Origin: Malurus cyaneus samueli | Lineage: Eukaryota; Chordata; Aves; Passeriformes; Maluridae | Length of the DNA stretch: 64,000 bases | Reading direction: 5' to 3' | NCBI GenBank assembly: GCA_009741485.1 | Contig: CM019214.1 | Span: 5,512,509 to 5,576,508, forward strand | Shown here: in pieces, positions 1-11,254 of the stretch | Numbering within the stretch: position 1 is the first letter of the stretch | Layout: the number at the start of each line of letters is the position of its first letter | The notes under the pieces: model-generated | The model's input: the letters and a program-made list of their open reading frames with translations, nothing else | Database searches by the model: none | What the model was told of the DNA's origin: nothing | Position numbers and translations under genes: made by a program

Positions 1-2681
1 CCCTCTCATGAAAGGGGTACTGAAAATACTCCACATCATGTCCTTTCAGGAAGGAGGATTTAAAATATTTGCAGGATTTTCTACCATTAAACACTGAACT
101 TTTCTTCCCTCTAGTATGATGCATTTTGGCTCTCCTGGGGAACTGTTTTGTGTTTGATTTTGTCATGAGGGTTTCAGGCATAGTACAGGTAGTCTGGAAA
201 GTGTGTCTGAAAATGGTGGTAATTTGTCCCAGACTTTGATTCAAAATCTTGCTCAGCAGAAATTGAGTTTGTTTATTTTTTTTTTAAACACATTGAGGAA
301 ATATGTAAGAAATTATGCATGATCATTTGTGTTACTAAAAAAAATCCCATATTCAGGGGAAGAAGCAGTGCCCTTCTATGATCATCTCTTTCCTCTAATG
401 ACTTTATTCTTTCTAAAACCAAAATATCAGAGATAGAAAAGACATTTTTCATTTCTACCAGCATCTATGCTTTTTCTGTTCAGTCTGTCTCTGAACCCTG
501 GCCCAGTCACATAAAAATGCTCCTTTTCTGAAAAGTTGTCTCCTACTGCTGTTTCATTTCTCACATTAACCCATTTTTTTCTCTTTTTCTCACTGGGTTT
601 CCTGTGTAATAGAGTTCCAAGAGCAACCTCCACACTGGGCAATTTTAGTTGTTGAAATGGAGCCTTAACCTTTTTTTCCTTGGAGGAATTTTATCTCTCA
701 TCTGCCTCTTACTGGGATTTGCATCAATTTCGTGAGGGATAGATGGACAACTTGTATATAGTGGGAACAGAACCCCATTGCAGCCACTTTAGCAAGGACT
801 GCAGTGCAGCCCAGGGATCAGTGTGTGGAATAAAACAGTGCTGAGCTTCCAACAGTGATGCTCTTTGCATTCCAGGGGTTTTCCTTTGGTTTAACTCCAG
901 TCTGATCAGTTGAACCAATCCCATTGGCAATTGGAGGGTATCAGATGCATTTCTTCCCCCAGAAGAATCCAGTTTGCACAATCCAAAACCACTCTGCAAT
1001 GCAAAATCTGTAGGAATACTGAACTGAAGCACTGACTAAACTGCTGTACTAAGTTTCCTTTTCCCCTGCATTTCTTTATTTTTCTGAATTGGATGTGATG
1101 CAAGATCTCTGAGATAAAAAAATCTTCCCATCAGCAATAGCACCTGTGGTGGTGGAAGGCACAGCTGAGGCAATATTTTTAGCTCTACTGTATTTTTCTT
1201 CTCTTGATTTTCTGCTTAATATTTGCAGAAGCACTCAGTACAGCACTCTCTTAAATATTTTTCAAAAAAATGTCATGCAAAGACCCACATCACAAGACTG
1301 GAAGAAAACAGCTAAATCATTGTGAAAGAATGTGCACAGGAAAGCCAAATATACTTCAAATGTCATCTTTAAATTTGATATTTATTATGCCTATATGCTA
1401 TTTGGGATGTTTCTGAACTATTAGGGATGGTTTGTTCATTGGCATCAGAGAACAAGCTCTTTCTTAAGAAATGTGATCAATAAATTGAACTGGCAGAGCT
1501 GTCTAAGTTAAAAAGGAAGGAGACTACTGAATGCATAACTGTCACCAAAAAAAAGTTAGGAAGGGATGAAAAACCATCAGCTATTAAATGAACCAAGATT
1601 TTTGAAGAAGGTAAGCAAGTCAAAGATAGTAAATATTTATCCATAGCATGCTGGACAAGGTAAATGAATCAAAATCTGCATTTTAGCTGATGTACATGGT
1701 ATGCAGAAAATAGAAAAGTGAGAGTGCAAGTTAAAAATTGTAACTTAGAAGTTTCAGAAAACAAGAACACCAATTAATATATGAACAAAGGTGATTTTTT
1801 TCAAGTAGCAGTCTGTAGATGTGTAGGAAAAAAAATATTCCTTTTAAAACAAGACTGATCTGTAGCTTCAGAGAAGGGCCTTGAAGTTATCCCTGGAATG
1901 GGTCTGCTCTTCTTGCTGAAACTACTGCTTTTATTTTTCATTTCACCTGCAATCAAACACCGACAAACCCAGAAGGGAAAATGACAAAACAAAATCCCAG
2001 AACACATTAGAAATAAAGTGGCCATTTTCATCTCAAGTCACTACAAGAAGCTGTAAAAATACCAATAAATTAAAAATGAATGTGGTTGCATTATTCCCTC
2101 CTGAGTGTCACTGGCTTCATTACAATGTCACAATTTTTTCTTAATGATAATGCAATTAATTTGAAAACGGCTTTGTAGAAAAAAAATATCTGAGTTGAAA
2201 CAGTAAGGAAAAATAGCACATCATGATTGTACTGCAATAAATTGTCTTGTTCTGGGTATCAAATTTGCCTCTTACTCCCCCCAAAGAAATGGACATTCAG
2301 TGCAAGGGCTCTTTTGGATCATATAGACAGTGTCAGCAGAGACACATTATTGAATGCATGCATAATATTTAACCTGTATGAAAGCCACAATCTCTTAACA
2401 GTTCAGGAGATTTGGTACTTCCCTCATGATTTTCCTGTGCTCCCTTACCTTTCCTATTTAAAATCCATGCTTTCAAACAGAAAATTAGAACATAAAAATG
2501 ACACAGTATCATGGCTTAAACACTTAAAAGCCAATTCAGATTTCAAATTTTCGAGAACTTCATTAAAACCTGACGTGTGTTGGTTGCTGCTCCCTTTTTG
2601 TGGGCACAGACAGGCTGAGGTCAGCACACCCATGGCAGTCTGTGCTAAAGAAGGAAAGGGATTCCAAAACAATGGCTTTGG

Positions 2682-2713
<32 letters not shown>
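2682..2713. repeat. A32 homopolymer
   Basis: An uninterrupted run of 32 A residues after GCTTTGG, followed by an A-rich tail with CC interruptions. No retroposed gene or SINE body is recognisable 5' of it, so I call it a simple repeat rather than the tail of an insertion. Confidence 0.9.
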
Positions 2714-2715
<2 letters not shown>

Positions 2716-3122
2716 AAAAAAAACAAAACCAGATTCACAGAGCAGCAGTGCACATGCACTTCTCAAATAATAAAAAGTATAAATTGGCAATAAGTTTTCA
2801 CAAGAAAGATGAGATCAGCTTGCCCTTGTGCGCTGTTGAAAGCTCTCAGTCATATAAAGCTGAGGACACTCTAATAGGTTGAACTTGGCTGAAAAACTTT
2901 CTCCCTCAGTGGATCCAAATTAAGATTTTCCTGACCTTGACAGAAAGAAGCAATTAACTTGGAGTTTTCACTCATCTACAGCCAACTTAAGGCTGGTCAG
3001 GCATGCTGTTATAGTATCTTTGTGAGGCAAACAGCAAAAATAGACTAACTCCAGAAGAAAAAAATACTGAATGCTAGGAAATTGCCTGTGTAATTTCAAA
3101 ACCCAGCCCTTCACAGAGTTAC

Positions 3123-3148
3123 TTTTTTTTTTTTTTTTTTTTTTTTTT
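3123..3148. repeat. T26 homopolymer
   Basis: A run of 26 T residues, about 410 bp from the A32 tract and in the opposite orientation. No transposon body is visible between the two. Confidence 0.9.
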
Positions 3149-5209
3149 GTTTGTCTGGTACAATTTCACAGTTAAAAATCACAAGATTCTCAACTCTATT
3201 TAGCCCAAATAATATCAAAATCTTTTTATGTATAAGAATTTGCACTGTAAAGCCCCAAAAGAAATTAAGATTTCTTATTCCCAATCTTTAAACATACTTA
3301 CTTTTAAATGGAGCAAATTAAACTAACCACATCCAAGAAAAAATTCAGAAAACATACTCTTAATCTACAAAAGATGGGCTATTTACTAATTTAATCAACT
3401 AAAAAGTTACAAAATGATAATAAAAAATAATTTGCCTCAGCAATTTGTAGCCATTTTCATTAGTGCAGGTCTTAAAGCGTATGTCCCTATGTGAGGAAAA
3501 ATGTGGTCGTACTCTTCAGAAATTCTAGAGCACAGGAGAATGGAGGGCAATGTGAACATTTCTGCTCTGAAATCACTATAAGGAGCTGAAGGCAGTGTGA
3601 GATTAAGTTTAATGCTCACCCCAAATGCACATAGCACTGAGCTGCTGAGTGCAATTATTTTTAATGCAGTTTTGCCTTGTGGCAGACTTGCAACCTGAAC
3701 CATGCTCCCTCCAGAAACCCTACTGAACAGTTTTTTACACCATAAACACACAGTCTAAGGGGAAAACACCCTTAAGTTCCATCCACTCATAGTATGGCAA
3801 TATCAAAGAGTAGAAATTCTTAATGATTTAAAATATCTCAGCTCAATCTTCCCATGTCCTACTGACTGCTCAGGCCAATGCAAACCATGTACATCACAGT
3901 GAGATCTTTTGCCGAAATACTGGAGTAAGAAAATTGGGTTACAGATTGGAGGAAAATTTACAACACTGAAAAAAAACAATGAAGAAAGGGATCTGGTGAG
4001 GAACTCCACTGTCAGCTACATTTAGAGACATCTCAAGCCTCTTGGCACATTATCTTTTATGTGTATCTATCCCAAAATACGAGCTCCACCCAGATTTGCT
4101 TGTTATTCTTAAAAGGAAAGATTAATGATAACCACATGCTTGTAAAGATCAATAACTGATTTTTTTCATAATTAATGTATTGTTCTTTAGCCATTCGTGC
4201 ATAGACTGGGGTTACAGTTCCAGTTAGAAACCCACTATGAAAATAATGAATTTCAGCCTTCAGCCAAAGTCCTAGCTGCACACATACCATATTAGTCTGA
4301 AATATTTGATAAAAAAGATTCATATTTAACGTTAGCAAAGTAGAAAACACCTTACAAAAGTTGCATTTCCTTCCTTCCTTCCTTTCTTCTTTCTGCTGGG
4401 TGCAGTTTCTGACCCATACTGACAGACCAGTATGTGCTCAGTGTTAGTAGCAAGAGATGGTTCTTCAACACTCAGAATCTTTAACCAAGAACAAATTATA
4501 AAACCTGTAGGCCCTGTTTGCAGTGTACTCTACAAAAATATACTTTTATATTTTGAATACATGAACTGGTATCTCAGAAAGCTGTAAATAGTCACTCTTT
4601 TATGCTCTTTTTAAATACAAAGCAAGCCCTTATCCTATTTGGGGTTATTTTTGTGACCAGAAGTTAGTCTGAAATAAATTTTTCAGTCAAATAAATTTTG
4701 AAATATTATCTTTCCCTACAGTGTTGCAATATTTGGGTTTAAATACATTTTAAAGCCTGGTCTTTGCATGAAACACCTGTTAAAGATGGCGTGACACCAG
4801 CAGAGCCCAACATTATTGCAAGAACTTACATTTTATACACCACAACTTTGTTATTGCCAACACTGATATCTCTAATCTTCTTGAAACTCTTTTTAAAAAA
4901 TATATGTCCATGCAAAACAGGAGGAAAAACAAACAGAGCTGACAGAATATGGACTCTGCATAGCAGCTATAAACTTTGGCAGGCTTAGGGAGCTGCTCTG
5001 AAAACAAAAACATGCATGTAAAAAAAAGCATTATGGTTAAACATCAAAATTGTTGACCGATGGCTACTAAAAGGCAGAGCAATACTTATTTCAAAGTTTA
5101 TTTTTAGTCACTTTCATTAGCCACCACTCTCTTTTATGTGTTTCAGAAGCTGGGTGTGAAGTAGCACCAAAGCCCAATATTGTCTGATCAGGCTCTTTTA
5201 GATATTTTT

Positions 5210-5940
5210 TGTGGCTTATGGTTTCTCCCTTTGTTTCCTTTCGTGGGAATTTTTCTTTCCCATTTGTTGCTGGGATACACTGATTGCCAGCTCATCCTTT
5301 GATGGCAGGGCGATTAGTAAAGACAATAGGACCTACACCCCACCCAAACAATCTTGCTAAGTACTGGGAGGGGGTGTGTGTGGGTGTGGTGGTGGGTAAC
5401 TATATATACTGCCCTGCTTGGCTCAGAGGGGGTTGGCCTGCTACCTGTGGAGGAGAGCTCGACTGCTCTTTGGTTCCTGTTTTGCTGCACGTGATCTTCT
5501 GCCCCTGTGCCTTGCTGGGACCCCTGAGATTTTGCTGGTTGGTCAAAGGAGCACTGAGTCGGCGTATCCGCTGTGAGTTTGCAGAGGAACTTTTTTTTTT
5601 TTTCTCCATCCATCTCTGCCGTTTTGTCCGCCTTGGCCACGTGGAGATCTGAACCAGCCGGGACCTGCGCCACAGCGCTCCTGCAGTCACCGGGGAATCA
5701 GGTGAGGATCTCTGTGAGAGGCTGCACTGGTTTGTGGCTGGGCTGTTGTGTTTGTTATTACTTATTTTCACTTTGTATACATATTAATAAAACTGTTATT
5801 CCCTTTCCCATCTCTTGCCTGGAAGCCCTGATTTTTTTTCAAAGCTATAATAAGTCAGAGGGAAGAGGGGTCATATCCACCACTCCAAGGAGGGGGTCCC
5901 TGCCTTTATTGGCAAAACACCTGTCTTTCAAACCAAGACA
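5210..5940 (+). mobile_element. Solo LTR of a passerine ERVL-like retrovirus
   Basis: The segment reads as a complete LTR in plus orientation. It has a TATA-like CTATATATA at 5400-5408, a GT-rich stretch just upstream, an AATAAA signal at 5786-5791 followed by a T/C-rich U5, and a canonical CA end (AAACCAAGACA) at 5940. The 3' half resembles LTRs I associate with songbird ERVL-type elements; that family placement comes from memory. The 5' edge is uncertain. TGTGGC at 5210 is the best TG start; TGATTGCC at 5281 is an alternative. ATATT occurs at 5202-5206 and at 5941-5945, but three extra Ts separate the first copy from the TG, so a target duplication is only suggestive. No internal retroviral genes flank it. 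The open frames inside it (5284-5652, 5573-6061 and minus-strand ones) are chance. Confidence 0.7.
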
Positions 5941-6809
5941 ATATTCATGCATGGAGGGTGTAATGTTTAACATTAAATGTATAATATATTTAAAAGTTAT
6001 GTTTAATTTCTCATTTATCAGAGTGATACAAAATATATTGCACAGCACAGTACAAATGTAAGTTACACGTAGCTAAATGCGTGTAGGAACTGCAATATGG
6101 AGTTCAGTCCCAACACCAATGCAATTTCCTTTACTGGTTTTTAGAACATGCTCACCACCATGACACTAAGAACCCCAGTGAACTGTAGATGGCTTCAAGC
6201 CGCCTCAAGCCTTTGCTCTCTTTGAATTCTTCTGTTAGTTTTTCAGATTTTGTACTCTGTGTCAGGATAAATCAATGTTCATTCCTCCCTGAGCTGGTCT
6301 GGCTTACTCAGGGATGCATTCCCACTCTTCTAATGAACTCAGGGAGAAACATTTACAATGGCTGTTGATCCATTTGAGTGTTGATAGCTTTTTACCTGAG
6401 TGTTAATAGCTTTTTACCTGAAATAAAAGTCGCCCTCTGGTCCTCTTGGTGCTAAGTCAGCTTCTATAAAGCAGCTCTGGTTACTCAAATCCTGCATTAT
6501 TCCCCAAGCTTCATGGGAACATTTCCCTGCCCATTTCCTCTGCACCTTCTCCCAATGTGGGGCTTTATTGGTCAGTCTCAATTAATCTTAATTTACGGAT
6601 TTGAAAAGCATCAGGAGGGTAAATTCAAATACAAGTGAAAACCATGAAATAGAAAAGAAACTCAAAAAAAAAAAAAAAAAAGAAGAATAGTATGGATATA
6701 AAGATGAGACACTGAGGTGCTATACTGGAGCAGACAGCTCTGGCAGGTAGGACCCCTCCTTCCCTACATTTCACTGTCATGAATAAACATTGCTTTCAAA
6801 ACATACCTC
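5941..6809. other. Intergenic DNA between LTR and MIR relic
   Basis: No gene recognised. It contains a 22-bp tandem duplication at 6376-6419 and an A18-type tract near 6663-6681. Confidence 0.6.
6376..6419. repeat. 22-bp tandem duplication
   Basis: Two adjacent copies (6376-6397 and 6398-6419) of a unit beginning GAGTGTT and ending TTTTTACCT. They differ only at one position (GATAGC versus AATAGC). Confidence 0.9.
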
Positions 6810-6930
6810 TGCAGCAGGAGGATATTTAGTCCCCTTTCACAGATGGGAAATTGGAGTCTGAGACAGACTATCTTATCCAAGGTCAGTGCAGTGTCTGCTG
6901 TCTGAGCTGGGAAATGAGCAGAGAGCTGCA
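6810..6930 (+). mobile_element. MIR-like core-SINE relic
   Basis: The order CCCCTTTCACAGATGGGAAA, then an A/G-rich TGAGACAGA block, then ATCCAAGGTCA and GAGCTGGGAAATG follows the well-known MIR core (CAGATGGGGAAACTGAGG, then CCAAGGTCAC, then GAGCTGGGATT). It is degenerate, as expected for an ancient element in a bird. The match is by eye from memory of the MIR consensus. It also explains the CCAAGGTCA at 6877-6885, which would otherwise look like a nuclear-receptor site. Confidence 0.55.
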
Positions 6931-9900
6931 CCAGCGCTCTGCCAACATCCCACCTAATTCTATCATTATATTTATATTGAACACAATGTTAATTTAGCCT
7001 TGTTATCAGCTTAAAACAAGCTTGCAAACCTTCTCTCAAGCTTGTAAGGAGTTAACACAGCGAGGCCAAAACTTTCAGTAAATACAATTTATTATAATTA
7101 CAGCTTACAACACTATGACACTTTTTTTCTCCAAACAACAAGGGCATAAGTCTCAATGCAATAACTTTTCAAATGATTAATGAGAAAAGTAGGTCAATAT
7201 TAAGGATTAAATGGCACAGCAACACAAAGTTAATCAAAGCTAATATTTAATTCACCAGGAGAATAATCCTATTTTGTTGTGTTCCAGACAATATTTTTAA
7301 ATATAATGCTAATATGAAAATAGGATTTCTTTTCAATTCTTCACAATTCTAATATGAGCTCTGTAAGGTCACATTCTCCATTGCTGTTAAAGCACATAAT
7401 ATCACAGGGTGCTTTTCCTTATAAAACAGTAAAGTTTCTTATAGAACAGTAAACATATTAGGTCTAAAATCTGAAATTAACAGTGCCATATTTTTATTAT
7501 TAATCCAACTATGAGGACCTTTATAATCAAGCTAACAGATGAAGCAATATCAGCTTGTATATCCATAATTTTAATTTTCTTTGTTTGAAAGAAAATCAGA
7601 AACAAAAATACCCAAAACCTTTTACACCATCTTTATGATGGTGATTAGCTAGAGAGCCATTAACACATGGAAGAAATAATTTAGCATCTAATGATAAGCA
7701 GAAGGATGAAACAGGTGGTAAACAGAAATAAATAAAGGCACTGTTAAGAGAGCACAGGAGGCAAATTAAATTAACATATTATTGTGAGTTTTTTGAATTG
7801 CTTCACTGCACTGCCAGCATTTTTGTTAAACAATGTCTTTTTTTTTCCTTCTGAGGAACATTATATTTCCATTGTCCTTGGTATCTCTTCAAATTTTGTA
7901 ATTATGAAATAATTTCAGAAGAGTGTTTCTAATGAAAAGAATACTTGGCTTGTCACTGTTCTTAGCTTTCTAAATAAAGTACATCATGTTTTTAAAGGTC
8001 ATCCATGGAACTTTTAGTAAACAAGCTTTTCTTTTTCCCCTCCTTAGGTGTACTAAGTCGTAAACATCTTTGGTTTTCATTTTTGTTTGCCTGACACTCA
8101 AAGCACAAACACTGAGATAGAAGCAGAACAGTTTTGCACAGCCTATAACCACTTTAAAGCTCAGAAAAACAATCTCAAAAAAGTTTTGATACCATCAATA
8201 AGCAAAGGAAAACATGGAAATTGAAAAATAAATAAGCAAGTACAGGATACCTTTTTTCATTAGTGAATGATAGGGTAAAAAGGCAAATCACAATATTGTA
8301 ATCCAAGTCCCAGTCTCTGTTGTCACTGAATGTTATGGTGATGGAGCTAATGACAGTCACAGGAATTTAGGAACTGCAGTCACAATATCCAGGTGAAGCT
8401 CCATGTGGGCTAATGGAGCTCAGGGGAGCCCAGGACAACTTTTACAGATGCAATAAACTCCTCTGGACAGCAGCCTGCACTTCTATAATTCTGTCAATTA
8501 CCATGAGAATTTATAGCTTATTAGAAATCATCAGCATCATTTGTCAAATATAAAATGCCTCTGCTTTGAGTGATTGTTTTTCTCATTCAAGAAAACACAC
8601 CGGAGTACTGTGTACTTTAAATCTCTGGATGTTTGCTCTTTTCCCTTCCCAGCACAAGAGTGTGAGTGCATGACATAGAATGTGTCTGTTTGAAACTGTG
8701 AGACTGACAGCCACGAGCAGTCTGAAAACAGCAGTGACAATGTGCTGAAACCTTGTCTTTTTGGGGTAATTTAGAGCTATAACACATTCCCCTTCACCTC
8801 CCCTGTGCCTGTGCTCGGTGGAGCAGCTCTCAAGGACAGCACTGCCATTGTCCAGCGACCATCACAGGAGAGGGTAGAGAGAAAGGTGAATTTCAACTAA
8901 GCAGAACTGAAAAATTCACTCAAAGAGCTGTGTCATAAAAACAATGAATGTGTTGACATGAGTCAGCAAGGATGTTGTGCAGGGTAATCAGAAAAAATAG
9001 GGATTTTATGCACAGTTCATACAATATTGATGGACATATCAATTACTTTCCTACTCCATTGTTTAAATTCTGATCCTGATCTGGTGGATACATTTGGTTT
9101 TAATGACATTATAAAGCAGATACAGTTTTAAATATCAAATATTGTTTTCCAAAGTCAAAAGAAGCCAAGTTTAGCAAGGCAGGATTTGACATGCTTAAGA
9201 GTTTAATGCCCTATTCTGATATTTGTGAGTTTGTGGAGGGCCATGCTTTTTTTTTTTTTTTGAATATTGCTGGTCCCATCACTAAGACCACAAGCTTCCT
9301 ATTGCATTTTACAAAGCATATCATCCTCCTGTGGATCTGCTGCAGGTTTCATTTTGTTATGGACAAATTCTTCTCTACAAATGGAATTTCGATGGATAAC
9401 TTACAATAGATGGAGAAGACTGAGTGCCCAGGAAAGGTACAAAATAATCTACAGTTGTCAATATGCTAGCACCAAGAAGGTTGGTAGTGCTGTTTTTGCA
9501 CTTAAGCACACAGAATTTGCCCTTCCTTTGCTGATATTTTGAGAAAAGTCTCAAAGGTTTGTAGGAAAAGCAAGAGAAAGCCAGCACAGTTTCATCATGT
9601 GCTGCTGATAAGAATGTCTGAACTATTACAGTCTATTTGGGAATGTCCTTGGAGTTTTAACTTGAGCTTCTCTAGGGGAAAGAGAAGTCCTAATAGATCA
9701 TTCCTCTAATAGCAACGATAACAAAGAGAACTGATATCAGTCAGCTGCTGTATATCAGGAAAAATTGCCTCCTGTTTGTTTTAAAATGACACAGTCAAAC
9801 CACGTCTGCACTGCCTTATCACACATTTTCTGGAAAAAAGGCTTCTCCTGCTTGTTATTTACTACAGGAATAATAATAATAAAAATAAAACATACAGTCA

Positions 9901-11100
9901 GTGGAAAATAAGCACTAGAAGCCTGGCTGAAATAACATGTGTTTATTCATAGTCTCTCTACCTATGACAATGCTTGAAACAAACACTGCAGTCCTGCTTC
10001 ACCAGTGATGCATGGTGCAGTCTGTATTTCTGTTTATCCAGTAGTGACAGGAACATATTACTGCCTGCTACCTGAAAAATGGCCCAGACTTTTTTGTTTG
10101 CTGATGAAATTTTTATTTAAGGAATAAAAAGAAACAACTTCTCCATATTGTGGTAAGACAAATTGCTTGGAGACAGTTTGAGTTAGGCCTGGCTGGACAC
10201 GTCTGGTGTCACATAAGTACAGGGAGGGGGACAGAAATCAAAATTGATTATGTCTTATCAATGTCCTTGGATTTTTCCATACAAAACATGTTGTAGTTTT
10301 ATTATGGTCCAAATTCGAAGTGACAGAGAGGTCCAATGTTGTAATGATTATGCAAATTATTGCAGAAAGTTTCTTCTCCATTCTTCTGCTAGAGTTCCTT
10401 TTGCTCCAAGATTCTTCTTATCTGTTTCCATCCATTCCCACTGCATGATGCTAGGACAGAAAGACACAAATAAGGCAGATTTTCTTTATTTCACTGAAAA
10501 TGACCAAGAGCAAAAGTGCACCCAAGAAGGCAGGAACACACCAAACTAAGTATCCAAATCCATCTGAGTAATTTGGTTTAAATTTAGGATTTATGGGACT
10601 AAATTGCAGGGTTATGATAAAGAGGTGAACTGATAGGGAAAGGTTTAATTTAATCAATTAAAGTCACAAAGGCATGTTCTCCAACATTCAAAGATTTCAA
10701 ATATTATGCTTATGCCAGATTTCTTGCGTTCATGCAAAATAATCAGATATTTTAAAGTACTGAGTTTAAAGTTAAGCACCGAGAGAACTTTCCACAGGTT
10801 TAGGTCTTCAACAGGCATTGTTAACAACCATGGTAAAACACAAGATGTGAAACAAAAAACTGGGGACTAACTCAACCCTGGAAAGGAAAGACACAATTTA
10901 TAAGAACACTGCTCAAGCTTCTGCTCACCCTGATCACTGGCTGAGCACTACAAAGATTTGGCTCATTTATTACCTTTTCATGCTGTACAGAAACAGAAGA
11001 GGAGAATAAAAAAGTCACCATAACTAGAGGGCTTAGTAGAAACTAACTTAAAAACATAAAATATATTAGTCAAAGAAGAAACTGGTAACTTTTGAGGGAA

Positions 11101-11142
11101 ATGGATGATGGATGGATGGATGGATGGATGGATGATGAATGG
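11101..11142. repeat. (GGAT)n microsatellite
   Basis: Tetranucleotide tandem GGAT repeat, with a perfect core at about 11109-11135 and imperfect GATGATGAATGG edges. Confidence 0.9.
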
Positions 11143-11210
11143 CTTTCAGAGTCAAAATGAAATGAGCTAGAGGGCCAGCCAAGGTGTTCACAACCTCTCA
11201 GAACAACTTC

Positions 11211-11254
11211 TTGATAAACTATTTGTCTGAATTTGATAAACAGTTTGTCTGAAT
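11211..11254. repeat. 22-bp tandem duplication
   Basis: Two adjacent copies of a unit beginning TTGATAAAC and ending TTTGTCTGAAT (11211-11232 and 11233-11254), differing at two positions. Confidence 0.9.

Larger units (their letters stand above)
1..5209. other. AT-rich intergenic DNA, no gene seen
   Basis: I see no protein family, RNA gene or recognisable transposon here. The stretch holds an A32 tract at 2682-2713, a T26 tract at 3123-3148 and a CCTT-rich microsatellite near 4369-4392. The longest open frame (2227-2793, 188 codons) runs through the A32 tract as poly-lysine and is a chance frame. A perfect NR5A-type octamer (TGACCTTGA, 2932-2940, minus-strand TCAAGGTCA) lies 19 kb upstream of NR0B1 but has no supporting context. 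Confidence 0.7.

Noticed and set aside
2227..2793. 188-codon open frame
   Set aside because: It reads through an A32 tract as poly-lysine, has no homology and unremarkable composition before it.
2932..2940. Perfect NR5A octamer TGACCTTGA
   Set aside because: It is 19 kb from the gene with no supporting sites nearby; a match this short is expected by chance.
6430..6448. CTCF-like CGCCCTCTGGTCC
   Set aside because: It mismatches the core at the last two invariant positions.
6877..6885. CCAAGGTCA as an SF-1 site
   Set aside because: It is part of the MIR-like core, where this string is a normal component of the repeat.
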